Shown here in pieces: positions 16,387 to 24,982 of a DNA stretch of 64,000 nt. Numbering within the stretch: the stretch's first letter is position 1; every line of letters starts with the position of its first letter. The stretch is taken from assembly GCF_900099605.1 (NCBI RefSeq), contig NZ_FNDK01000006.1, positions 84,469 to 148,468 on the forward strand, read 5' to 3'. The notes under the pieces are model-generated. The model was not told where the DNA came from and did not search any database. It worked only from the letters and a program-made list of their open reading frames with translations. The stretch comes from Alteribacillus persepolensis (GTDB lineage: Bacteria > Bacillota > Bacilli > Bacillales > Marinococcaceae). The position numbers and the translations under genes were made by a program.

Positions 16387-16693
16387 ACGCGGCATGACGT
16401 TAATCGAATCCATCGCAGCTTTAGGCTTACTAATGTTTTCTGTGAGTGCGCTGCTCCCTCTCCTTTTTGTTTTGCAAACAGAACAACAAACACTCATGCA
16501 GGAAAGAAAGGCGCTCCATTTATTAGAGAAAAGTGCCTTAATTGTGCAAACGCATGGCAATGACGAAAACCTGCGCAATAGTGGTCCATTCGAGGTTCAT
16601 ACGACAAAAACAGGGGAAGGACTTGACATCTGTGTGGAGTGGAAAGGAGAAAACAGCCGGTCTTATGACAAATGTATGTATGTACTGCCGTAA
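16373..16693 (+). CDS. comGE: Minor competence pseudopilin ComGE
   Basis: 106 residues from a TTG at 16373 that overlaps the comGD end. The leader KSDERGMTLIESIAALGLL has the Gly cleavage site and the Glu at +5. The remainder is short, as usual for ComGE. Assignment by order and pilin leader; the sequence is poorly conserved in this family. Confidence 0.87.
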   Translation: MKSDERGMTLIESIAALGLLMFSVSALLPLLFVLQTEQQTLMQERKALHLLEKSALIVQTHGNDENLRNSGPFEVHTTKTGEGLDICVEWKGENSRSYDKCMYVLP

Positions 16694-17111
16694 TACAAAA
16701 GGAACGACCTTGATAGAAGCAGTAGTGGCATTTGCAATTGTCCTCGTTTGCATAGCGAGCATTGTGTTGTACATTCCCCTGCTGCAGGTGAAACCAGATC
16801 AGCCGCAGGAAGTTCACATGTTTTTTCAGCAAATGAAAGAAGACATGAAAGAAGCTGTTGCTATAGAAGCAAGCGGAAATGGGCTGTACATTTTAGATGA
16901 CAAGCACCGTTACCGGTATTATGTATCTAATGCCAATTTGGTTCGAACAAAGGATGGCCGGGGATATGAAATTGTATTGCAAGATATTTCCCGGATTAAA
17001 GCGAGTGAGAAACAATATGGAGCAGATATTATGATAACGGACCGAAACGGCAGCAAGTGGCATACGTCCCTTGGATATTGGGCTGCTCCACTTAAGGGGG
17101 AAGAAACGTGA
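16680..17111 (+). CDS. comGF: Minor competence pseudopilin ComGF
   Basis: 143 residues from the ATG at 16680, which overlaps the comGE end. Another ATG at 16665 is possible and neither has a strong site, so coupling is likely. The leader is NTKGTTLIEAVVAFAIV, then a globular part with VHMFFQQMKEDMKEA and a YRYYVSNANLVRTKDGRG block characteristic of ComGF. It adapts the minor pilins to the pseudopilus. Confidence 0.9.
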   Translation: MYCRNTKGTTLIEAVVAFAIVLVCIASIVLYIPLLQVKPDQPQEVHMFFQQMKEDMKEAVAIEASGNGLYILDDKHRYRYYVSNANLVRTKDGRGYEIVLQDISRIKASEKQYGADIMITDRNGSKWHTSLGYWAAPLKGEET

Positions 17112-17467
17112 ATGAAAAAGGAGCTATGATGCCGCTTGTGTTAATTATTGTTTTGTTATTTTCTGGTATGCTTTTGTTTTACATTAGTGTCTATCTCAAT
17201 CAAAAAGAAAATGTAGCGAATGAAGAAATAGTATTGACGCTGGAATGGCTGCTTCGAAATGCGGAGTCCAAAATGATGAAGCATGGAGACTTAGAGACGG
17301 AGAATGGAGTGTATCAATTTCCTGACGGCAGTGTGTACTACAGCAGCACAGTTGTTTCAGACGATACGTATCAAGTGACTTTGCGCGCGGTAGATGACAA
17401 AGGAAATGACAGAAGGCATTCTTTTTATGCAGACAAAAGAGAAGAAGCTGCCATAGAAATGGAATAA
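17108..17467 (+). CDS. comGG: Competence protein ComGG
   Basis: 119 residues from a GTG overlapping the comGF end. It has one N-terminal hydrophobic helix (MPLVLIIVLLFSGMLLFYISVYL) without a strict pilin cleavage site, as is normal for ComGG, and a soluble tail. Last gene of the conserved comG set. Confidence 0.9.
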   Translation: MNEKGAMMPLVLIIVLLFSGMLLFYISVYLNQKENVANEEIVLTLEWLLRNAESKMMKHGDLETENGVYQFPDGSVYYSSTVVSDDTYQVTLRAVDDKGNDRRHSFYADKREEAAIEME

Positions 17468-17524
17468 ATGTCGGTACGGCGGGCTATGCTAAGGATAGCA
17501 TGAAAAGAGAAAGGATCGTCTATT

Positions 17525-17710
17525 GTGGAACCGAATCCATTTGTAAAATATATTACACAACAAATTGTAGAGGCTCTTGATAATCGTTTTAAACGGCCAT
17601 CAAAGCATACTCGTTCACATAAACATGGTAATTTTTCTACAAGGTGGTTTGGCATGCTTCCCCATTCGCTGCGCATAACATGGCGAAAAATGAAAAAAAT
17701 ACGCAGCTGA
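17525..17710 (+). CDS. yqzE: YqzE family small protein
   Basis: 61 residues from a GTG behind GAAAGGA. FVKYITQQIVEAL, the basic middle and the WFGMLPHSLRITWRKMKK tail match YqzE, which follows comGG in Bacillus. Function unknown; the tail could be a short membrane-facing helix. Confidence 0.85.
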   Translation: MEPNPFVKYITQQIVEALDNRFKRPSKHTRSHKHGNFSTRWFGMLPHSLRITWRKMKKIRS

Positions 17711-17908
17711 AATGTGTGTTAATCTTTCTGTATAACTGTTTACAAGCGGTATCTCTAAAAAAGAAGTGTTCATTAAAACATTTACAAGTATTGATGGACT
17801 CATATATAATAAGAAATAGTTATTTATTATCCTTTATGGAGCAATACTAGAAGCAAGGCATTAACGTTCTTGCGAGCTGTATTACGTAATAGCAAGGGGG
17901 GTAGTGAC

Positions 17909-18148
17909 ATGGATCGTATGTTTCGCATGATGGGGTTTTGGACGGCTGTGTTTGCTGTGTTGTTTTTTGTAGGTGACATGTTTAACATGGCGATTTTATT
18001 CTTTGCACAAACAGCTGGTTTCCTGGCACTTGGTTACATGAGACTTACTGAGCGCATGTATATTTATATTTTTGGTGCTTATTTGACTGTATTCTTTGTC
18101 GGATTTACGTATTACACGACTTTTATTATGGAACCAGGCTTTCACTAA
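17909..18148 (+). CDS. yqgY: YqgY family membrane protein (DUF2626)
   Basis: 79 residues from the ATG at 17909 with AAGGGGGG upstream. Three hydrophobic segments cover most of the protein, starting MDRMFRMMGFWTAVFAVLFF. Size and sequence fit DUF2626, which lies near yqgX in Bacillus. No known function. A 14-bp perfect hairpin terminator follows. Confidence 0.87.
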   Translation: MDRMFRMMGFWTAVFAVLFFVGDMFNMAILFFAQTAGFLALGYMRLTERMYIYIFGAYLTVFFVGFTYYTTFIMEPGFH

Positions 18149-18187
18149 TTTATGGCATTTGAAAACAGCTACATACTAAAGAAAAAA

Positions 18188-18222
18188 GGAAAAACAAGAG
18201 CAGTGGATGCTCTTGTTTTTCC
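18188..18222. terminator. yqgY terminator
   Basis: GGAAAAACAAGAGC and GCTCTTGTTTTTCC are perfect complements of 14 bases around AGTGGAT. Confidence 0.85.
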
Positions 18223-18259
18223 ATATGTAGAGAAAACATATATGACACTGTGTTAACCA

Positions 18260-18289
18260 TTGACACTTGCTGTTTACTTATAATATACT
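18260..18289 (+). promoter_or_regulatory. Sigma-A-type promoter for the candidate small RNA
   Basis: TTGACA at 18260-18265 is a perfect -35. TATACT at 18284-18289, 18 bases on, is a good -10. No start codon with a ribosome-binding site follows before the terminator at 18369-18400. Confidence 0.6.
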
Positions 18290-18295
18290 GAAAGC

Positions 18296-18400
18296 ATATT
18301 GTAAGAACATTGATATGGGAGTCCCCCTCCCCCTCATAGTTCATTTTCAATACGATTTACTCCCCTTGAAAATCTCCCTCCCCCGGGGAGATTTTTCTTT
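18296..18400 (+). ncRNA. Candidate C-rich trans-acting small RNA
   Basis: It runs from a consensus promoter to a terminator (AAAATCTCCC with GGGAGATTTT, then TTTTTCTTTTT), about 105 bases. It holds three C-rich tracts: GTCCCCCTCCCCCTC, ACTCCCC, and the terminator loop/arm CTCCCTCCCCC. Such unpaired C tracts are how FsrA, RoxS/RsaE and related Gram-positive small RNAs seize AGGAGG sites. There is no open reading frame of note. It lies between yqgY and yqgX, in neither case antisense to a gene. Confidence 0.55.
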
Positions 18401-18416
18401 TTATTTTTGCCTCTCG

Positions 18417-19064
18417 TTATGAAAATCCATTTAAAAATGGATTGCTGTCCATTTCTGCTTCGATAGAAGTCACAGGTCCATGCCCGCAGGCTACGGTTGT
18501 ATTTTCAGGCAATTCCAGCAATGTCTGGTGAATAGATGTTAGTAAGGTTTGATGATTTCCTCCTGGCAAATCAGTTCGGCCAATACTGCCTGAAAACAAG
18601 ACATCGCCAGAAAAAACAACTTCTGTTTCTTTGTGGTAAAAGGAAATACTGCCAGGCGAGTGGCCAGGTGTTTCATACATATCCAACGTAAAACCTCCAA
18701 CGTTAAGAGAGCTGTTTCCTTGTAAAAGGTGATCAGCTGGTTCTGTTTGAATCGGAGAATCGGGCAGGAAGTGAATGGATCCGTTTTTACCGGGATCTGT
18801 CAGCCAATCTTGTTCTTTTTCATGAATGTATACATCAATGTTATAGGTTTGTCTTATATCACTCACAGCACCGATGTGATCAAAGTGAGCGTGTGTTAAA
18901 AGAATAGCAGCTGGTGTGATGTCATTTTTACTTAACCAAGACTTTAGAACGTGAGCGTCGCCGCCTGGATCAAAAATAACAGCTTCACGTTGATGGTTAA
19001 ACAGCACATAGCAATTTGTTTGTAATGGTCCTAAAGGTATTTGTTTCCAATTCATGGTAAGCAT
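18417..19064 (-). CDS. yqgX: Metallo-beta-lactamase-fold hydrolase YqgX
   Basis: 215 residues, glyoxalase II-like. The metal motif is THAHFDHIG (the HxHxDH form), followed by ETPGHSPGSISF, SGDVLFSGSIGRTDLPGG and a C-terminal CGHGP. The short form, lacking the extra C-terminal domain of glyoxalase II, is typical of YqgX-type bacterial hydrolases, for which thioester or S-conjugate hydrolysis is proposed. The substrate here is not determined. Confidence 0.9.
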   Translation of the reverse strand: MLTMNWKQIPLGPLQTNCYVLFNHQREAVIFDPGGDAHVLKSWLSKNDITPAAILLTHAHFDHIGAVSDIRQTYNIDVYIHEKEQDWLTDPGKNGSIHFLPDSPIQTEPADHLLQGNSSLNVGGFTLDMYETPGHSPGSISFYHKETEVVFSGDVLFSGSIGRTDLPGGNHQTLLTSIHQTLLELPENTTVACGHGPVTSIEAEMDSNPFLNGFS

Positions 19065-19213
19065 CCCCCAATTGTTATAAATATTTTAGTATCATTATAG
19101 CAGTATCGAAGAATAAGTGAAAATTAATGATGCATGTCTCGATAAAAAAGGGTATAATAAGAATGACATAATTTGCTGAAATGGAACGATTACATAAAGG
19201 GGGGGAAAACTCC

Positions 19214-19384
19214 ATGGCTTTTGGCATTATGATGCTTTTTGTTGCCATTCTTTGCGCTATTGCCGTAATCCGTGAAGTGAAAGAAAGAAACTTCCTTGCG
19301 GTTGGTTTTGCTGGGATATCGTTTTTAGTTTTCGGTTGGTTCTCTGTTATGACCATTTTTGTCAGCGGAGCCCCGGAAATGTAA
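19214..19384 (+). CDS. yqgW: Small membrane protein, DUF2759 (YqgW-like)
   Basis: 56 residues from the ATG at 19214 behind a run of seven G residues. Two hydrophobic helices are linked by REVKERN, beginning MAFGIMMLFVAILCAIAVI. Size and position next to yqgX/yqgY match YqgW. Function unknown. Confidence 0.78.
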   Translation: MAFGIMMLFVAILCAIAVIREVKERNFLAVGFAGISFLVFGWFSVMTIFVSGAPEM

Positions 19385-19405
19385 AAACAGCACATGATTT
19401 TAACA

Positions 19406-19436
19406 TAAAAACGAGGCTGTACAGCCTCGTTTTTTA
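19406..19436 (+). terminator. yqgW terminator
   Basis: AACGAGGCTGT and ACAGCCTCGTT form a palindromic stem, followed by TTTTTT. Confidence 0.85.
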
Positions 19437-19591
19437 TCGTATATCAAGGCTGGCTCATACCTAAAACAGGTTATTCCAAAGCCGAACAATAAGGTATGAA
19501 AGTACAGCCGAAGTGTTGTCAGCATACGGAGGCGCCCGTGGAGAGCGGAGGATATTGACGGAGCAATGATAGAAATTACTATGGGAAACAA

Positions 19592-19628
19592 ATAATCCGG
19601 ATTGATTGTAATAAATCGTCCGGATTAT
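19592..19628 (-). terminator. yqhG terminator (minus strand)
   Basis: ATAATCCGGA and TCCGGATTAT are perfect arms. On the minus strand the hairpin is followed by TTGTTT. Confidence 0.65.
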
Positions 19629-19661
19629 CCTGTCGTTCCTATTCGTTTGTTTCAGCCTCTT

Positions 19662-20465
19662 TTATTGTATATCGGATGGAAGAGAAGAGTCGCCTAAATA
19701 AAACAGCCCGGAGTTAATGATGCTTACGTTAATCTGTGGTTGATAGCGCTCGATGATGGCTTGTTTTTCCTGTTCGTACTCTTCTTTTGGCTGAGAAGAG
19801 GAGGTATGATAGGCTTCTAGGATGTGCAGCTCCTCTTTCATTCTTTTCCAGGCATTCTCTGCCCAATCCCCTGATTCTTCGGATAATTGTTGCTCTAGAT
19901 AGCGCTTCATTCGCTGCAAACCGCTGGTTGTTTGGATGAGTGAGTGCATTGGAAATGAATGCGCTGGAGTGAGATTGTGAAGTGACTTTTGCTTTAGTTT
20001 CTCCATCATGTTATCCACCATCTGCCCATGAATAAGCTGCAAGCCGAAAGAATAAATACTGTCTTTTCGCTGATGTGATGCATACGAAACTTTCACATTG
20101 GCCAGCAGCCACGGAAAGAGAGGGGTTGGCTCTTTGGCTGCCTCAGTCTCTTCGTAAAGAATTGTCCACGTTCCTTTCTGTTTGGCGCTAGTGAAAATTT
20201 GGTGCAAGCGTGGAGAACCGAAATGCAGATATTCAGCTTTTTCCTGCTTTTCTTTTTCTCCTTTTGTTATAAACGTCAGTGTCATCGGCTGCGGCACACC
20301 GCCGGTTTTTTTGATGTACTGCCAGTAAAACGGCCGGTTCATGAGTTGTTGGTCGAGTTCTTCCGTCAATTGAACTGTTAATCGTTTGTTGTCATCGTGA
20401 AGAATATCCGCGTCATTTGCGCTGAAATATCGCCGGACGAATTGGTGAAGGGCATGTTGCTCCAT
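19662..20465 (-). CDS. yqhG: YqhG family protein
   Basis: 267 residues starting MEQHALHQFVRRYF. Family features are RPFYWQYIKKTGG near 41-53, FGSPRLHQIF, and the C-terminal INVSIINSGLFYLG. It directly follows yqhH on the minus strand with a 2-base gap, as in Bacillus. Function unknown; a soluble protein tied to the YqhH helicase is a reasonable guess. Confidence 0.9.
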   Translation of the reverse strand: MEQHALHQFVRRYFSANDADILHDDNKRLTVQLTEELDQQLMNRPFYWQYIKKTGGVPQPMTLTFITKGEKEKQEKAEYLHFGSPRLHQIFTSAKQKGTWTILYEETEAAKEPTPLFPWLLANVKVSYASHQRKDSIYSFGLQLIHGQMVDNMMEKLKQKSLHNLTPAHSFPMHSLIQTTSGLQRMKRYLEQQLSEESGDWAENAWKRMKEELHILEAYHTSSSQPKEEYEQEKQAIIERYQPQINVSIINSGLFYLGDSSLPSDIQ

Positions 20466-20467
20466 GC

Positions 20468-22096
20468 TTACCCACCTTCCTTTTCATTGGTCTCTTCCAT
20501 AATTGCGGATAAATGATGCAGCTTTAAGGCAATTTCTTGTTCAGAGTCGGACGTGTGAAGGGCATCTGTAATATATCCTTCTAACGAGGAATAGGCTGTT
20601 TTGGATAAAATCTCATCCAGCTCTCCGATGACGTTTTCGAACAGTTTTATTTTTTCATACAGTAATGAAAGGATATGTTCTTCTACTGTGTTTTTTACTG
20701 CAAAGTTATACACTTCTACATCACGTGTCTGCCCCAGGCGGTGCAGACGTCCGATTCGTTGTTCTAGCCGCATCGGGTTCCAAGGCAGATCGTAGTTAAT
20801 AATTGTGCTGCTGAATTGAAGATTAATTCCTTCTCCAGCGGCTTCGGTTGCAATCATTACTTTTGCACGGTTTTTAAACAGCTGCTGCATCCATTCTTTT
20901 TTGCTGCGCTTAAATCCCCCGCGAAATGGCACAGACGTAATGCCATGCTGCTGCAAGTACCACTGTAAAAACAATTGTGTTGCGCGATATTCAGTAAATA
21001 CCACAACTTTCTCGTCTGTTGCATTGATAATGTCCAGTGCTTGTTCAGCTTTGCTGTTGACGGCCATTGATTGGATACATGAAACCAAATGTTCAAAAGT
21101 GGCCTGCGAAATATCTTTGCGTTCGTATAAGTTCTGCAGTGTCATATAGGCAGCTTCTTTACTGCTGCAGGCTTCGCGTAAAAGGGTGGTGGCTGTAAAA
21201 CCATGGATCATGTTCTTAGGATCATTTTTCAAATCAAACAGCGTGTCGTAAAAAACTTGTTCTTCTGGTGTGAAATGCACGTAAGTCGAATGCACATTGC
21301 GTTTTGTCCACTTTAAGCCGGTTTGATCGCGCCGATTTCGTACCATGACTTTTTGCACAATATGTTTCACAGCTTCTTGGCCTTCTTCTTTAAAGAGAGT
21401 TTTGAATTCATCCATGCTGCCTAAAAGTCCTGGTTTTAATAAATTAATTAAATGATACAGCTCACCGGGGTTATTTTGAACAGGGGTTGCGGTTAACATC
21501 AAACAAAATTTCTTTTGCAGCTGGCGGGCAAAAGCATAGTTTTTTGTTTTAGGATTTTTTAATTTATGGGCTTCATCAAAAATAATCATATCGTATTGCT
21601 GATTCAGCACAATTTCTCGGTGAGGCGGGCGTTTTGCAGTGTCAATCGATGCTACGACGATATCAGCTTCTTCCCATACATATGTTTTACGCTGTGTGAC
21701 CGCCGGAATATAGAATTTTTCATTAAGTTCTTTGGCCCATTGACCAGTAAGAGAGGCTGGAGCGAGAATCAACACTTTTTTGACTAAACCTCGAACCATA
21801 TATTCTTTTAAAATAAGTCCTGCCTCAATGGTCTTGCCTAGTCCTACTTCATCAGCAAGAATAGCTTTTCCATCCATTTCTTCAATGACACGTTTGGCAG
21901 TTTTTTCTTGATGATCATAGAGTGTTAAATTTGGCAGGTGGTGTTGGCACAGCAAGCCGTCAAAAGAAGGACTTGATGTGTATTGTTCAGACTCATAAGC
22001 TAGACAAAATTGTTCCCATGAGGATATTGAGCGATTTTCATAGTTTTTATTGTCTTTTATTTCCCAATCTGAAAGAAAGTTGATATCAATCTCCAT
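20468..22096 (-). CDS. yqhH: SNF2-family helicase YqhH (RapA-like)
   Basis: 542 residues. The Walker A motif is DEVGLGKTIEAG (motif I of SNF2), motif II is DEAH in IIFDEAHKLKN, motif III is LTATPVQNN, and motifs V and VI are EAAGEGINLQFS and QRIGRLHRLGQT. The order and the LRLEQRIGRLHR-type tail place it with RapA/HepA translocases, which move along DNA and remodel protein complexes such as RNA polymerase. It forms an operon with yqhG. Confidence 0.92.
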   Translation of the reverse strand: MEIDINFLSDWEIKDNKNYENRSISSWEQFCLAYESEQYTSSPSFDGLLCQHHLPNLTLYDHQEKTAKRVIEEMDGKAILADEVGLGKTIEAGLILKEYMVRGLVKKVLILAPASLTGQWAKELNEKFYIPAVTQRKTYVWEEADIVVASIDTAKRPPHREIVLNQQYDMIIFDEAHKLKNPKTKNYAFARQLQKKFCLMLTATPVQNNPGELYHLINLLKPGLLGSMDEFKTLFKEEGQEAVKHIVQKVMVRNRRDQTGLKWTKRNVHSTYVHFTPEEQVFYDTLFDLKNDPKNMIHGFTATTLLREACSSKEAAYMTLQNLYERKDISQATFEHLVSCIQSMAVNSKAEQALDIINATDEKVVVFTEYRATQLFLQWYLQQHGITSVPFRGGFKRSKKEWMQQLFKNRAKVMIATEAAGEGINLQFSSTIINYDLPWNPMRLEQRIGRLHRLGQTRDVEVYNFAVKNTVEEHILSLLYEKIKLFENVIGELDEILSKTAYSSLEGYITDALHTSDSEQEIALKLHHLSAIMEETNEKEGG

Positions 22097-22342
22097 CGTA
22101 TTCGCCCCTTTTTGTCAAAGAATCGAAAAGTAATTACCCTCATGACAGCATATAAACACAGTCATTATAGTATGGCTTACATGAAAATACTTTTATGCAT
22201 CATTTGAAAACTTTTCCACTCATGGAAGAAAAAACAGACGATGAAGGCAAGTAGAGGAGAGATATAAACAAGGGAGCAATAAACACACGCTCTGTGAAAA
22301 GGGATTCTTTCTTATTAATCAAATTTCAACGTAATGGCATAG

Positions 22343-22373
22343 AAAAAAGGCTGTCAACGTTACAGCCTTTTGT
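22343..22373. terminator. Terminator of yqhL
   Basis: AAAAGGCTGT and ACAGCCTTTT arms around CAACGTT, with T/A runs on both sides. Confidence 0.7.
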
Positions 22374-22754
22374 TCATTTCTTTTTAATTTTACCTGTCCA
22401 TTTTCTAAAGCCTTTTTTCAACTGATAAATATCTTCGGTACCGCGCTGCTTTTTAATGAGACGCGCTGCTTGACGGCTTCTTGCACCAGACTGGCAATAC
22501 AAGTAAACAGGTTGATCATCGCGAACTTCATTGACGCGTTGCTTTAACTGAGACAGCGGAATATTTCTTGCCCCAAGAATATGACCGCCATTATATTCCC
22601 GTGGCTCGCGTACATCAATTAACTGTGCCTTGCGATAACCTTTTTTAAACTCTTCTTGGTTGAGATCCGTTAAAAATTTCGGATTTACAAATCGCCGTAC
22701 AATCATCACAGCGAGAACGGCCATGAGTATTCCCCATAAAATCCATGTCAGCAT
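22374..22754 (-). CDS. yqhL: Membrane-anchored rhodanese-like protein YqhL
   Basis: 126 residues. An N-terminal helix (WILWGILMAVLAVMIVRRFV) anchors a rhodanese domain whose active-site loop is CQSGARS, with Cys near residue 90. The DVREPREYNGGHILGARNIPL block is the family signature. It may carry persulfide sulfur at the membrane. It sits next to lipM as in Bacillus, but the glycine-cleavage operon usually before it is absent. Confidence 0.9.
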   Translation of the reverse strand: MLTWILWGILMAVLAVMIVRRFVNPKFLTDLNQEEFKKGYRKAQLIDVREPREYNGGHILGARNIPLSQLKQRVNEVRDDQPVYLYCQSGARSRQAARLIKKQRGTEDIYQLKKGFRKWTGKIKKK

Positions 22755-22951
22755 ACTAAGTTTCCACTCCTTTATTAGGCTACATGAAGTATTATAATCA
22801 TGATTTTATTCGTACGCAAAACCTTTTCATCAAAAGATAGTGTCGAGGCACGAAACTTTTGTTTTTTGATAAGGTTTGATAGACTAACTTTTGTTAAGAA
22901 CGTTTGGTTTTTCCGATTTTGTATGGAGTCACAGAAAGAAAGGTGAATGCT

Positions 22952-23788
22952 TTGGAAAAGGAAACGTGGTATTTTATTGATTCGAAAAATTGTTCGCCGG
23001 CTTATAATATGGCAATGGATGAGATGCTTTTGCACTGGCACAGTCAGGGTGAAATACCACCAATTGTTCGTTTTTATGATTGGAATCCTCCAACGTTATC
23101 GATTGGATATTTTCAAAAAGTACATAAAGAAATTAATGTAGAAGCAGTAGAAAAACATGGCTTAGGCTTTGTGAGAAGACCGACCGGCGGGCGCGGCGTT
23201 TTGCATGACAAAGAGTTAACATACAGCGTCATTGTTTCCGAAGAACATCCGCAGATGCCTGCTACGGTGACAGAGGCATATCGAGTGATATCAGAAGGGA
23301 TTTTACAAGGATTTCGCTATCTGGGCCTGGATGCGTATTTTTCTGTGCCACGCACGAAAGCGGAGGAAAATGAATTGAAAAATCCGCGTTCAGCCGTTTG
23401 TTTTGATGCACCATCGTGGTACGAGCTTGTTGTGGAAGGCAGAAAAATTGCAGGGAGCGCGCAAACAAGACAGAAAGGTGTCATTTTGCAGCACGGTTCT
23501 ATCATACTAGATATAGATGAGGATAAGCTGTTTGATCTGTTTCTTTACAAAAACGAGCGTATTCGCCAAAGAATGCAGCGTGCGTTTAAAAGCAAAGCCG
23601 TGGCTATTAACGAGCTGCTAGAGACCCCTGTGGACATCGAACAAGTCTCGGCTGCGTTTCACAAAGGTTTTGCCAAGGGGTTAAATGTCGATTGGGAGCC
23701 GTATCAATTAACACAGCAGCAAGAACAAGAAGTTTGGGAATTAGCGGAAAAGAAATATGGAAACGATGAATGGAATTTTCGCCGATAA
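22952..23788 (+). CDS. lipM: Octanoyl-[GcvH]:protein N-octanoyltransferase LipM
   Basis: 278 residues from a TTG at 22952, with AAAGGTG upstream. With this start the catalytic cysteine is Cys150 in SAVCFDAPS, the same number as in B. subtilis LipM. Other conserved blocks are [17 protein letters not shown] and the lysine in [12 protein letters not shown]. LipM puts octanoate on GcvH as the first step of lipoyl assembly; LipA and LipL act later. BkdB encoded near the right end needs this cofactor. An alternative GTG at 22943 is less likely. Confidence 0.93.
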   Translation: MEKETWYFIDSKNCSPAYNMAMDEMLLHWHSQGEIPPIVRFYDWNPPTLSIGYFQKVHKEINVEAVEKHGLGFVRRPTGGRGVLHDKELTYSVIVSEEHPQMPATVTEAYRVISEGILQGFRYLGLDAYFSVPRTKAEENELKNPRSAVCFDAPSWYELVVEGRKIAGSAQTRQKGVILQHGSIILDIDEDKLFDLFLYKNERIRQRMQRAFKSKAVAINELLETPVDIEQVSAAFHKGFAKGLNVDWEPYQLTQQQEQEVWELAEKKYGNDEWNFRR

Positions 23789-23820
23789 CAAAGCGGTTCC
23801 TCTGCTATGGAACCGCTTTG
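23789..23820. terminator. Bidirectional terminator between lipM and dat
   Basis: CAAAGCGGTTCC and GGAACCGCTTTG are perfect arms of 12 bases. Confidence 0.85.
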
Positions 23821-23829
23821 TTATGGATG

Positions 23830-24660
23830 TTAACAGCTGAATGAAAAACCTTGTTGAAGCTGTTCGGTAACAGGACCGGTTTTTATTTTCATGTCGATAT
23901 CTCCTTTTATTTGATGCACAGGGGTTACTTCAAGGGATGTACTTGTCGCAAATACTTCATCCGCTTCTTGAAGCTGTTCTAAAGAAAAGGCCGTTTCGTT
24001 CACACAAATGTCTAATTGTTTTGCCTGTGCGATGGTGTATTGTCTTGTAATACCATTTAAAATGTAATGGTTGGCTGGATGCGTATACAGCACACCTCGT
24101 TTTACCATGAATATATTTGAAGAGGAGCCTTCTGTGACGATGCCATCGCGATGCAGCAATGCTTCTTGGCAGGCATGATCTTCTGCCTGGCGCTTGGCCA
24201 TCACATTGCCAAGCAGATTGATGGTTTTAATATCACAACGTAACCAGCGTATATCTTTGGTTGTCCACAAAGATATGCCTTCTTTTTGTGTGCTGCCGTC
24301 TTCGCGTTTTTTCGTAAATCCTGTCATGACAGGCGTGATGTCCCGAGAGTATAAGTGATCTCTCGGCTGTTCGCCCCTTGTCATTTGGATATAGACGTAT
24401 CCGTTGTTTATGTCGTTTTTTGTTATTAGCTCCTTGGTTTTGTCTTTGATAGAAGAGAGCGAATATGGAAGCGGCATGTCCAGCTCATGAGCGCTTCGGG
24501 CAAAACGCTCCATATGTGCATCCAGTAAAAACGGCTGGTGGTTATATATGCGGATGACTTCATAAATACCGTCTCCAAAATAGTAGCCTCGGTCGTCAAA
24601 GTGGACATATGCGTCGCTTTTTGGCAAAATGTGATTTTTTAACCATACATATTCCATCAT
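23830..24660 (-). CDS. dat: D-alanine aminotransferase
   Basis: 276 residues, fold-type IV PLP enzyme. The catalytic lysine falls at Lys145 in DIKTINLLGN, identical to the number in the Bacillus YM-1 enzyme, which supports the ATG at 24660 behind AAAGGAGG. FDDRGYYFGDGIYEV, MTRG and EGSSSNIFMV are the family blocks. It makes D-Glu/D-Ala for the cell wall from D-amino acids and keto acids. It faces nrdJ across a 322-base gap. Confidence 0.93.
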   Translation of the reverse strand: MMEYVWLKNHILPKSDAYVHFDDRGYYFGDGIYEVIRIYNHQPFLLDAHMERFARSAHELDMPLPYSLSSIKDKTKELITKNDINNGYVYIQMTRGEQPRDHLYSRDITPVMTGFTKKREDGSTQKEGISLWTTKDIRWLRCDIKTINLLGNVMAKRQAEDHACQEALLHRDGIVTEGSSSNIFMVKRGVLYTHPANHYILNGITRQYTIAQAKQLDICVNETAFSLEQLQEADEVFATSTSLEVTPVHQIKGDIDMKIKTGPVTEQLQQGFSFSC

Positions 24661-24982
24661 TTATAACCTCCTTTTTGTACTTTATTATCTCCGCTTTAAA
24701 CTGTAACATAGAATTTGCTGTAAAGCCGATACTAGGGACAGACACAGCGCAGGTAGTAAAAGAAATAGCAAGAAAGAAATTACTTCAAATTCAGCAGTGA
24801 GAAAAAACAGATACAACATTGCTTCATTATTCTCGTTTTATCGCATAATCTGGTAGTTGCGTGTTTTCTATATATCCATATATAGTATTACTTACTTAAA
24901 TATAAACACAATATATTGATTTGAGAGAAAAAATTATGGTAAGCTGTACATTACCAAACATAAGAACGGGGAGGAAGAATAT
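24661..24982. other. Divergent intergenic region between dat and nrdJ
   Basis: AT-rich, with no gene and no cobalamin riboswitch hallmark that I can see. It contains one NrdR-box-like 16-mer (24906-24921) and a near-palindrome CTATATATCC-ATATATAG at 24868-24885. Confidence 0.4.
24906..24921. promoter_or_regulatory. Possible NrdR box upstream of nrdJ
   Basis: ACACAATATATTGATT matches ACACAATATATTGTGT at 14 of 16 bases. NrdR usually needs two boxes in phase; the second candidate is centred 37 bases upstream, an unusual distance. Confidence 0.35.

Noticed and set aside
22200..22320. Decayed glycine riboswitch (GAGGAGAG and GATGAAGGCAAG segments) where gcvT would be
   Set aside because: The conserved core could not be aligned; a few purine-rich blocks are not enough.
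24868..24885. Second NrdR box CTATATATCC-ATATATAG
   Set aside because: Lacks the ACAC/GTGT ends, and the 37-base centre distance does not fit the known helical phasing.
24661..24982. Cobalamin riboswitch upstream of nrdJ
   Set aside because: No GCCACTG-type B12 box or multi-stem core; the region is plain AT-rich.
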